DNA of 64,000 nt from Streptomyces marispadix. GTDB taxonomy: Bacteria > Actinomycetota > Actinomycetes > Streptomycetales > Streptomycetaceae. The translations under genes and the position numbers were made by a program. The stretch covers positions 4,688,501-4,752,500 of the forward strand of contig NZ_JAKWJU010000002.1 of the NCBI RefSeq assembly GCF_022524345.1, read 5' to 3'. Shown one piece after another: positions 1-6,555 of this stretch (the stretch's first letter is position 1; each line of letters opens with the position of its first letter). The notes below the pieces were generated by a model, which saw only the letters and a program-made list of their open reading frames with translations, was not told the origin of the DNA and made no database searches.

Positions 1-2
1 GG

Positions 3-1439
3 GCCAGCAGCGCAGCCCCGCGCCCGTACCGCCTCGCGACGGTCGCCGCAGTCACCGCGGCACTGCTCTCCTACCCCATGCCCAGTGGTGCCGCGGCTCA
101 GCAGCAGGACACCGGCCGCGACTGCGCCCGTACGAACGTGCCGCGCGTGCCCGGTGCCGAACATCAGAAGGCGGCCTGCCTGGAGGAGTTGACGACCGCG
201 GGCACGGTCGCCTCGGGGCACACCGACCCCGCCGACTGGGCGGGGCTGACTCCGGAGAAGCTGCCGACGCCGAGCGGAGTGCCCGGCCTTCAGATCGACG
301 GCTACTTCCCCGACACCTCCGCCACCAACACCAACAACGGCTGGGCCCACGACGCCCAGTTCGTGCTGCGGCTGCCCGCACGCTGGAACGGCGGCCTGGT
401 CGTCAGCGGCGCTCCCGGCAACCGCGAGCAGTACGCCAACGACCGTGCCATCGGCGACTGGGCGCTCAAGCGCGGCTATGCCTTCGCCGCCACCGACAAG
501 GGCAACACGGGCGCTGCCTTCCACCGCGACGGACGCACCCCCGGCGACGCCCTCGCCGAGTGGAACCAGCGTGTCACTCAGCTCACGCGCGCCGCCCGCG
601 CGACCGTCGCGCGGCACTATCGGCGCCCGCCCGCAAGGACGTTGGCGACCGGCATGTCCAACGGCGGCTATCTCGTGCGCTGGCAGCTGGAGAACCATCC
701 CGAGCTGTACGACGGCGGGGTCGACTGGGAGGGCACGCTGTGGCGCGCGGGCGGGGAGCCGCCCAGCCTGCTCACCTTCCTTCCGCCGGCGCTGCGCCAC
801 TACCCGGCGTACGAGAAGGGCGGCCCCGGGGCGGAGAAGGCCCGTAAGGCCATGCACGACGCGGGCTTCCCACGGGGCTCGGAGTTCCTCTGGCCGTACT
901 TCTACAAGAACTACTGGGATCTCACGCAGCGCGTCTACCGGGAGGAGATGGACCCCGGCTTCGACGGCGCCACCGAGGCGGGCAGCCCGTTCTGCGCTCC
1001 GGGAGTCCCGGACGGGCCGCCGTGCGACGCGGACTACGACTACGGCGAGCGCCCGGCCGAGGTGCGCGACGCCGTGGCGAAGGCGGGCCTGACCGGCCGG
1101 ATCGGCAAGCCCCTGATCACGCTGCACGGCACCCTCGACACGCTGCTGCCCATCGGCGAGGACTCGGACGTCTACGCGCGCATGGTGCGCGACGCCGGGC
1201 GCGGCGGGCTGTTCCGCTACTACCGCGTCGAGGACGGCAACCACGTCGACTCGCTCGTCGACGCCTTCCCCGACAGGCTGCGCCCGCTCACGCCGTGCCA
1301 CCGCTCGGCGTTCACCGCGCTGGAGCGCTGGCTCGGCGACGGGAGGGTGCCGCCGCGCAGCCATACGGTCGCCAGGCCCGAAAAGGCTTCGCAGAGCGAG
1401 CTGTTGAGGAGCTGCCCGCTGACGGGCGCGAATCGCTGA
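3..1439 (+). CDS. Secreted alpha/beta hydrolase, 5' end outside window
   Basis: The frame is open back to the window edge, so the start codon lies upstream. The visible N-terminus (RPYRLATVAAVTAALLS, then PSGAAA) is the hydrophobic core and cleavage region of a Sec signal peptide, so the protein is exported. The nucleophile elbow GMSNGG is encoded at 651-668. A later GTLDTLLP gives the likely acid Asp, and GNHVDSL near the C-terminus gives the likely catalytic His, completing a Ser-Asp-His triad. The middle (GYAFAATDKGNTG) resembles hydrolases annotated as tannase/feruloyl esterase-like or 3-hydroxybutyrate oligomer hydrolases. The substrate cannot be decided from sequence. A polyester-oligomer or phenolic-ester esterase is most likely. 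It converges on the sigma factor gene across about 137 bp. Confidence 0.85.
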   Translation, partial: ASSAAPRPYRLATVAAVTAALLSYPMPSGAAAQQQDTGRDCARTNVPRVPGAEHQKAACLEELTTAGTVASGHTDPADWAGLTPEKLPTPSGVPGLQIDGYFPDTSATNTNNGWAHDAQFVLRLPARWNGGLVVSGAPGNREQYANDRAIGDWALKRGYAFAATDKGNTGAAFHRDGRTPGDALAEWNQRVTQLTRAARATVARHYRRPPARTLATGMSNGGYLVRWQLENHPELYDGGVDWEGTLWRAGGEPPSLLTFLPPALRHYPAYEKGGPGAEKARKAMHDAGFPRGSEFLWPYFYKNYWDLTQRVYREEMDPGFDGATEAGSPFCAPGVPDGPPCDADYDYGERPAEVRDAVAKAGLTGRIGKPLITLHGTLDTLLPIGEDSDVYARMVRDAGRGGLFRYYRVEDGNHVDSLVDAFPDRLRPLTPCHRSAFTALERWLGDGRVPPRSHTVARPEKASQSELLRSCPLTGANR

Positions 1440-1454
1440 CGAGCCCGGCTCGTC
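1438..1454. terminator. Short hairpin at the stop codon of the hydrolase
   Basis: A 7-bp perfect stem (GACGAGC / GCTCGTC) with a CCG loop begins inside the stop codon. It lies between convergent genes. It has no U-tract, which is usual in this type of genome. A role in termination is inferred from position only. Confidence 0.35.
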
Positions 1455-1576
1455 GACGGTGGGGCGAGAGCGCGGGCGCAGGGTACGCACTGGCGAGGGC
1501 TTACCGCCGCCTGTGCGTACCCGTGTCCTGCCCGCGTCCTGTCCGCGTCCTGTCCGCTCCGTGCTCGCCGCCCGTG

Positions 1577-2470
1577 TCAGCTGCTGGTGAGCATGCCCGC
1601 GCGCAGTCCGGTCAGCGCGCGGCTGAGCAGCCGGGAGACGTGCATCTGGGAGAGGCCGAGCTGCTCGCCGATCTGCGCCTGGGTCAGCTCCTCGCCGAAG
1701 CGCAGTTCGATGATCTTCCGGTCGCGTTCGGAGAGTTCGGCGAGGAGAGGCTTGAGGGCCTGGAAGTCCTCGACCAGGTCCATGGCCTCGTCGCGCTCGC
1801 CGAGCACGTCGGCGAGCGACGCCTCGCCCTCCTCGTCGTTGACGGTGGCGTCCAGCGAGGAGGAGTTGTAGCCGTTGGCCGCGACCTGCCCCTCGACGAT
1901 CTCCTCCTCGCTCACCCCGAGATGCTCGGCCAGCTCGCTCACGCGCGGCGAACGGCCCAGCTTGGAGGTGAGCTTGTCGTTGGCGCGCGCCAGGTCCATC
2001 CGCATCTCCTGGAGGCGGCGGGGCACGCGTACGTCCCAAGTGGTGTCGCGGAAGAAGCGTTTGATCTCACCGACGACGTACGGGATCGCGAAGGTGGTGA
2101 ACTCCACCTCGCGCGACAGGTCGAATCGGTCGATCGCCTTGATCAGGCCGATCGTGCCGACCTGCACGATGTCCTCCATGTCGTCGCCCCGTGAGCGGAA
2201 GCGGCGGGCGGAATACCGTACGAGCGTCAGGTTGATCTCGATGAGGGTGTTGCGCACGTACTGGTACTCGTGCGTGCCCTCTTCGAGGACGGCGAGCCGG
2301 TCGAAGAGCGACTTGCTCAGTTCTCGGGCGTCTTCGGGGGCGAGCTTCTCGGGCTCGTCGACGACGGGCAGTTTCTGCGATGCCCCATCGGCTCCCCGCC
2401 CTTCGAATACGGACGGTTCGCCGGTGACGGCTTCCTCCGTTGTCGTGACGGTCGGCGTTGCGGATGTCAT
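1577..2470 (-). CDS. SigB/SigF-family RNA polymerase sigma factor
   Basis: The 297-aa protein has the full alternative sigma-70 layout (regions 2, 3 and 4). Region 2 carries DDMEDIVQVGTIGLIKAIDRFD and FTTFAIPYVVGEIKRFFRD, region 3 carries VRVPRRLQEMR, and region 4 ends with the helix-turn-helix LTQAQIGEQLGLSQMHVSRLLSRAL. This matches the SigB/SigF/SigG family that handles stress and differentiation in streptomycetes and is usually controlled by partner switching. The ATG at 2468-2470 was chosen because the conserved part starts soon after it and a GGAAGG-type purine stretch precedes it. A divergent anti-sigma kinase gene and a STAS gene lie next door, which suggests a complete sigma/anti-sigma/antagonist module. 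Which of the many family paralogues this is cannot be decided here. Confidence 0.95.
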   Translation of the reverse strand: MTSATPTVTTTEEAVTGEPSVFEGRGADGASQKLPVVDEPEKLAPEDARELSKSLFDRLAVLEEGTHEYQYVRNTLIEINLTLVRYSARRFRSRGDDMEDIVQVGTIGLIKAIDRFDLSREVEFTTFAIPYVVGEIKRFFRDTTWDVRVPRRLQEMRMDLARANDKLTSKLGRSPRVSELAEHLGVSEEEIVEGQVAANGYNSSSLDATVNDEEGEASLADVLGERDEAMDLVEDFQALKPLLAELSERDRKIIELRFGEELTQAQIGEQLGLSQMHVSRLLSRALTGLRAGMLTSS

Positions 2471-2519
2471 CGCTTGGACCTGCCCTTCCTTCGGTTGAGA
2501 AGACGTCGGGCTGTTCCGT

Positions 2520-2544
2520 CTACCCCGCCGCACTCCGAACAAGC
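2520..2544 (-). promoter_or_regulatory. Candidate SigB/SigF-type promoter of the sigma gene
   Basis: On the minus strand GCTT (2544-2541) is followed by 15 nt and then GGGTAG (2525-2520). This fits the GNNT-N14-16-GGGTA pattern of streptomycete SigB-like promoters and lies 50 bp upstream of the start codon. It would make the sigma gene autoregulated. This is an inference from a pattern match. Confidence 0.45.
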
Positions 2545-2732
2545 CCCCGGGCACGAAAAGTTGTCGTGTATCGGCTGGTTTGCAACCTCTTGCGTGCTCG
2601 CGAACGGGTCGTTTGGCATGAGGAGTGCGTGGCTGGGCAAGCGGATCTGGGACCGAAAGACCGGCCACGGAATGCGACGGCAGGCGTCCGTGGAACGACT
2701 GCGTCCTCGGCAGAGGACGGGAGGTGATGCCT

Positions 2733-3164
2733 GTGCCCGCGGGTACGAGCCCTAAGGCGACAGGCGACGGGGAGCAGACGGTTCTCCTGATGGATTCGGT
2801 GTACACCGACGTCGGACAGGCACGGAAGGCGGTCGAGCAGCATCTGGCTCGCGCCTGTGCGTGGGTCGACATGGGCGGTGTCCTTCTCGTGGTCTCCGAA
2901 CTCGTGACGAACGCGCAGCGCCACGCCCGCGGGCAGTGGCAGTTGCGCGTACAGGCCGAACGGCACCGCGTTCGCGTCGAGGTCTCGGACAGCGTGCCGC
3001 TGCCGCCGCGGTGGCGGCCCGGCAAGTTGGACGGCAGCGGCGGCTGGGGCCTGCGGATAGCGGAGCAGTGCGCCGACACGCTGGAGGTGCTGACCTCCGC
3101 GCGTGGCAAGACGATGCGTGCGCAGTGGCTCCACCCGGGGCGCACCGGCGTTGCCGTTGCTTGA
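2733..3164 (+). CDS. Anti-sigma serine kinase-like ATP-binding protein
   Basis: This is a small GHKL-fold (HATPase_c_2) protein of the RsbW/SpoIIAB type. The N-box is VVSELVTNAQRHA, the G1 region is VSDSVPLPPRWRPG and the G2 region is GGWGLRIAEQCAD. Such proteins bind a sigma factor and phosphorylate a STAS antagonist. The start is uncertain. GTG at 2733 sits 8 nt after GGAGG (2720-2724), whereas ATG at 2727 is only 2 nt from it. The gene is divergent from the SigB-type sigma gene and about 170 bp upstream of a STAS gene, which supports a partner-switching role. Its stop codon lies inside the first unit of a 21-bp tandem repeat. Confidence 0.88.
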   Translation: MPAGTSPKATGDGEQTVLLMDSVYTDVGQARKAVEQHLARACAWVDMGGVLLVVSELVTNAQRHARGQWQLRVQAERHRVRVEVSDSVPLPPRWRPGKLDGSGGWGLRIAEQCADTLEVLTSARGKTMRAQWLHPGRTGVAVA

Positions 3165-3275
3165 GCGGCAGCGGGGACTGCTTGAGCGGCAGCGGGGACT
3201 GCCTGAGCGGCTGCGGGGACTGCTTGAGCGGCAGCGGGGCGCTGCCTGATCGGCAGTCGAGGCTGTCTGAGCGGC
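3160..3275. repeat. 21-bp tandem repeats starting in a stop codon
   Basis: Two identical 21-bp units (3160-3180, 3181-3201) are followed by a near copy (3202-3222) and further decaying copies to about 3275. Each unit begins CTTGAGCGGCAGC. The first unit overlaps the TGA stop of the anti-sigma gene, so the stop-proximal sequence appears to have been duplicated downstream. The array fills most of the gap before the STAS gene. Confidence 0.85.
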
Positions 3276-3344
3276 GGGCCGGGCGCGTCCCCGATGTAGG
3301 GGGCGGGCCGCGCCGGTTGAGCGGCGTACACGGTGGCGTGTGAC

Positions 3345-3836
3345 ATGGTGAACGCTGTGACGACCGGTGACGACGCGACGGGTGAGCCCCCGGCACAAGG
3401 GCGGCACGGCGAGCGGGCCGAAGAGCCGGCGGACGGTCCGGCGAGGGACCGGACGGACGGTCCGGTGGACGACCAGATGGACGGGTCGGCCGAGGGTGTG
3501 CCGTACGTGGTCTCACGGCGGAGCGAGCGGGGCGTGGAAGTGCTGGTCCTCGCCGGTGAACTGGACCTCGACACCGTGCAGGAGATCGGCCCCGTGCTCG
3601 ACGGGGCGCTCGCGGCGGGCGGCGGCAGCGTCGTGGTCGACCTCTCGCGGGTGAGCTTCGCGGACTCCTCGGCCCTCAATCTGCTGCTGCGCACCCACAC
3701 TCGTACGCGCCTGCATCTGTGCGGGCCGCTACAGCCCTTCGTTGAGCGGCTGTTCGACGTGACGGGCCTGTCGGGCGTCCTCACGGTGCACGACAGCCTC
3801 GACGAGGCGGTACGGGCCGCGGCGGCGGGCGACTGA
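3345..3836 (+). CDS. STAS-domain anti-sigma factor antagonist
   Basis: The C-terminal 110 residues form a STAS domain: EVLVLAGELDLDTVQEIGPVLDGAL, then VVVDLSRVSFADSSALNLLLR. The Ser pair in DSSAL is at the site normally phosphorylated in RsbV/SpoIIAA/BldG-type proteins. The first 50 residues are a charged, Gly/Asp/Pro-rich extension that is probably disordered. ATG at 3345 was taken as start. GTG at 3333 is in frame and equally possible because neither has a clear Shine-Dalgarno. Position beside an anti-sigma kinase and a divergent sigma factor suggests it releases that sigma factor by sequestering the kinase. Confidence 0.9.
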   Translation: MVNAVTTGDDATGEPPAQGRHGERAEEPADGPARDRTDGPVDDQMDGSAEGVPYVVSRRSERGVEVLVLAGELDLDTVQEIGPVLDGALAAGGGSVVVDLSRVSFADSSALNLLLRTHTRTRLHLCGPLQPFVERLFDVTGLSGVLTVHDSLDEAVRAAAAGD

Positions 3837-3992
3837 CACCCGTGGCGGGCCGCGCCGACCGCATGCCGGGGCGCTCCGGCGAGTTCGTCGGGACATGGGC
3901 CGGCGTATCTGAGTACGCGTACTCATGCGCGGGAAACCACACGGGTGTTGGATCGACCGGAACGCCTCGCGACTGCCATGGGGAAGGCGAGC

Positions 3993-4334
3993 ATGCGGGA
4001 CCGCAGCGCCTGGAAGCGGACTCTGTCGGCGGCGACTGACAACTGGCTGTCGCGCGGCTATTTGACGGTGTGCGCCGCGCTGTTGCTGTGGACAGTCGGC
4101 GATGCGCTTTTCTCGAACGACGAAGGCCCGTCGTTCGCGGGAGTGTGGCCGATTTTCGCGACGCTGCCGACGAGTTTTCTCGTCGTGCTTCTGGCGGGCG
4201 CCATCGGTTTTCTGCTGCCTTCCGCGGCGATGCTTCCTATTTCCGTGATCCTTTTGGCGGCGGCGGCCGTGATCAATGCGGCACTCCTTGGAATGCTGCT
4301 GCGATGGCTGCGTAGTCGCAGGTCACAGGCGTGA
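3993..4334 (+). CDS. Small integral membrane protein, unknown function
   Basis: The 113-aa protein has three hydrophobic segments: GYLTVCAALLLWTVGDALF, FLVVLLAGAIGFLLP, and MLPISVILLAAAAVINAALLGM. It ends in a basic tail RWLRSRRSQA. The ATG at 3993 is preceded by GGGAAGG at a good distance. In-frame starts upstream at 3945 and 3978 have none. It resembles the small SCO4225-type membrane proteins of streptomycetes in size and layout, but that is a recollection and not a proven match. No function can be given. Confidence 0.75.
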   Translation: MRDRSAWKRTLSAATDNWLSRGYLTVCAALLLWTVGDALFSNDEGPSFAGVWPIFATLPTSFLVVLLAGAIGFLLPSAAMLPISVILLAAAAVINAALLGMLLRWLRSRRSQA

Positions 4335-4422
4335 GTTGAGCGCCCGTCACATGTTTGGGCGGCCAACTGCGAATTGGATTCCTGACATTCGTCATCGGTG
4401 TCGACCGTTGCCCGGGGAAATC

Positions 4423-4452
4423 TTGACGCGTTCACTTCATGGCTTCTAGTGT
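4423..4452 (+). promoter_or_regulatory. Candidate housekeeping-type promoter
   Basis: TTGACG (4423-4428), an 18-nt spacer and TAGTGT (4447-4452) match the actinomycete principal sigma pattern (TTGAC-N17/18-TAGnnT). It lies about 145 bp upstream of the secreted NlpC/P60-like gene in a less GC-rich stretch. Confidence 0.5.
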
Positions 4453-4596
4453 CCCGGTCGTCGGGTGACGCACCCCGTGAATCGAGACGGGACGAAACCT
4501 CCGAGGGACCTCTCGATCCGACCCCCGTTCGTGATTCCGGTGCCGACCGCCCGACTGTCAGCCCGCAAGGGAATTCCACGAAGCACGGGGAAACAT

Positions 4597-5157
4597 ATGA
4601 ACCGCAAGATGCGCATCGCACTGCCCATCGTCGCGGGTGCTGCCGTACTCGGCTCCCTCGCTCCCCTGGCGACGGCCGGCGACGCTCCGGCCGCCTCCTC
4701 CAAGACGAGCGCCAACGCGACGAAGGCGGACGCCGGCACCAAGGCCATCAGCCGCGACACCGTCATCAAGCGTGCCAAGACCTGGCTGACCGCCGTCGAC
4801 GGCCACCAGGTCCCCTACAGCCAGAGCAAGACGTTCCAGGGGTACCGGACGGACTGCTCGGGCTACGTGAGCATGGCGCTCCAGTACGGCAAGCCGGGCA
4901 CGAACACCGTGGGCCTGGCGTCCTCGCAGTTCACCAACAAGATCAAGATGTCGCAGCTTCAGAAGGGCGACCTGGTCATCGACGCGAACGGCAGCAACAC
5001 CACCCGCCACGTCGTGATCTTCGAGTCGTGGGCCAACTCGGCGCACAGCAAGTACAACGCCTACGAGCAGCGCGGCAGCTACGGCACCGACCACAGCGTG
5101 CGCAGCTACGGCCTGGGCAACGACGACTACGACGCCTACCGGCCGAAGAAGTACTGA
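4597..5157 (+). CDS. Secreted NlpC/P60-like protein
   Basis: The 186-aa protein starts with a Sec signal peptide (MNRKMRIALPIVAGAAVLGS, then LAPLATAG). A short Ala/Lys/Thr-rich linker follows. The rest carries the Cys-protease-like motif TDCSGYVSMALQYG with candidate nucleophile C87, and a second block TTRHVVIFESW with candidate base H138. These match the catalytic Cys and His of the NlpC/P60 amidase fold, which cleaves peptidoglycan stem peptides. The third polar residue is not obvious, so the family call is good but the activity is inferred. The ATG at 4597 follows GGGGAAAC. The gene is probably monocistronic, with a promoter upstream and a strong terminator downstream. Confidence 0.85.
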   Translation: MNRKMRIALPIVAGAAVLGSLAPLATAGDAPAASSKTSANATKADAGTKAISRDTVIKRAKTWLTAVDGHQVPYSQSKTFQGYRTDCSGYVSMALQYGKPGTNTVGLASSQFTNKIKMSQLQKGDLVIDANGSNTTRHVVIFESWANSAHSKYNAYEQRGSYGTDHSVRSYGLGNDDYDAYRPKKY

Positions 5158-5202
5158 CAGCCCGGCTGTCCGACACAGCAGGCCGGCGGGACCACCCCGT
5201 GA

Positions 5203-5240
5203 CTGTGCCCTCGTCCCGCGGCGGCGGGACGAGGGCACAG
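5203..5240. terminator. 17-bp perfect hairpin, bidirectional terminator
   Basis: The left arm 5203-5219 and right arm 5224-5240 are perfectly complementary over 17 bp with a GGCG loop. It sits between the convergent NlpC/P60 and endonuclease genes, 46 bp past one stop and 62 bp past the other. It can serve both. Confidence 0.85.
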
Positions 5241-5301
5241 CGCTGTCGTCACGGTGTGGGGAGCGAAGGGCGGGAGCGTTCGAACGCCCCGCCCGCGCCC
5301 G

Positions 5302-6156
5302 TTACTTGTAGATCTCCTTGACCCACTCCGGGTGGTCGACGAACGGGTTCCTGTTGTGCTGGAACTTGTCGAAGATGACCTGGTTGCGGTTCTCCTCGAA
5401 CTTGTCCGGCGGGTCCTCGTCGCTCCACTGCTTCAGCACCGACAGCTTGCCGATGTTGGGCTTGGAGCCGTTGCCGACCTCGTCGTTGGCCTCCAGGTCC
5501 GGGAACTCGTCGTCGCCCTCGTAGCGCACGTCCATGTAGAGGATCATGCGGGCCACGTCACCCTTGACCTCGTCGCGCGGCTCGAAGGAGTCGTCGTCGG
5601 TGAAGTTGCCCGGCGCGCCCTCGACCTCCTCGCCGCCCTTGTCGAAGTCCTTGCTGCTGCGGATGCTGTTGACCTTGACGTTCGTCGGGCGCAGGTGGTG
5701 CACGTCCGTACCGGGGCCGGGGGAGGTCCCGAAGTCGCCGTGGGACTTGGCCCAGACGTGCTCGCGGTTCCACTGGTCCTCGCCGCCGCCGCTGTTGTCG
5801 GCGGATTCCGACTTGCCGCTGTAGAGCAGGATGACGTTGCCCGCGTTGTCCGGGTCCTTGTCGGTCTCCTTCAGCGCGTCCCAGACCTCGTCGTACGAGA
5901 GCGTCTTGACGTCCTTGCTGATGATGCCGTGCAGAGCCTTCTTCAGCTCTTCGCCGGTCTTGCCTTCCGCGTCCTTGTAGTAGTCGTCGTCTTCGGCGGC
6001 GCTGAAGACGGACTGGTCGGCGGAGCGTGCGCTGCTCTTGTCCGGTGCGGTGGCCGTGCCCGCGGAGGCGGGAATCTGTACGACGGCGGCGATGAGCGCG
6101 GTGCCGGCGAGTGCGCCGAGCGTTCTGCGGCGCGCTGCGGAACGTATGAAGTCCAC
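5302..6156 (-). CDS. Secreted endonuclease I family nuclease
   Basis: The 284-aa protein begins with a signal peptide (RSAARRRTLGALAGTALIAA, then VVQIPASAG). The nuclease core has the endonuclease I His-Me motif NREHVWAKSHGDFG, followed by DVHHLRPTNVKVNSIRS, the metal- and DNA-binding part of family PF04231. It is expected to degrade DNA outside the cell, for nutrient supply or during mycelial lysis. The GTG at 6154-6156 is preceded by GGGGAGAGG about 8 nt away. Longer upstream frames lack a ribosome site. It converges on the NlpC/P60 gene and is divergent from the GH13 gene. Confidence 0.92.
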   Translation of the reverse strand: MDFIRSAARRRTLGALAGTALIAAVVQIPASAGTATAPDKSSARSADQSVFSAAEDDDYYKDAEGKTGEELKKALHGIISKDVKTLSYDEVWDALKETDKDPDNAGNVILLYSGKSESADNSGGGEDQWNREHVWAKSHGDFGTSPGPGTDVHHLRPTNVKVNSIRSSKDFDKGGEEVEGAPGNFTDDDSFEPRDEVKGDVARMILYMDVRYEGDDEFPDLEANDEVGNGSKPNIGKLSVLKQWSDEDPPDKFEENRNQVIFDKFQHNRNPFVDHPEWVKEIYK

Positions 6157-6394
6157 GTTGGCGTCCTCTCCCCGAGGTGTGGCGCCGTGAGCGCAATGTG
6201 GGGGTCGCAGCACGGCACCGGCCGAAGGGTGATCGGCCGTTGCGAAGCCTTCCATTGCCTCGAACACCGATGCGGGACAGTTATGAAACGGTGCTGTGAA
6301 GAAGTCGTGAAGGGCGGTGCGTCGTCACCCACGGCGATACATACCTCACACCTCAACATGCCGCCCGGCGGCCGAAGTTGGGACGATACGGCCT

Positions 6395-6427
6395 GCAAGG
6401 TCTTCCTGAAGGATGCGGCAAGTCTTT
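6395..6427 (+). promoter_or_regulatory. Direct repeat upstream of the GH13 promoter
   Basis: GCAAGGTCTT (6396-6405) and GCAAGTCTTTA (6418-6428) are near repeats 22 bp apart, about two helical turns on one DNA face. They abut the -35 element of the GH13 gene. Amylase genes of streptomycetes are often controlled by LacI-type maltose regulators at such direct repeats. The assignment here is inference. Confidence 0.35.
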
Positions 6428-6453
6428 ACAGGCATGCGCCTCGCCGTTACGTT
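6425..6453 (+). promoter_or_regulatory. Candidate promoter of the GH13 gene
   Basis: TTTACA (6425-6430), a 17-nt spacer and TACGTT (6448-6453) form a sigma-70-like promoter about 100 bp upstream of the GTG start. It overlaps the direct repeat described just upstream. Confidence 0.45.
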
Positions 6454-6555
6454 CCCTTCAAGTCCCGCCAAGTCCCCGCCCGTACAAGGCGATCGGGGAC
6501 CCATGTACGGCCGCAGGCGCGTGCGGTCCTTCCCAAGCGATGTGAAGGAGCCGTC

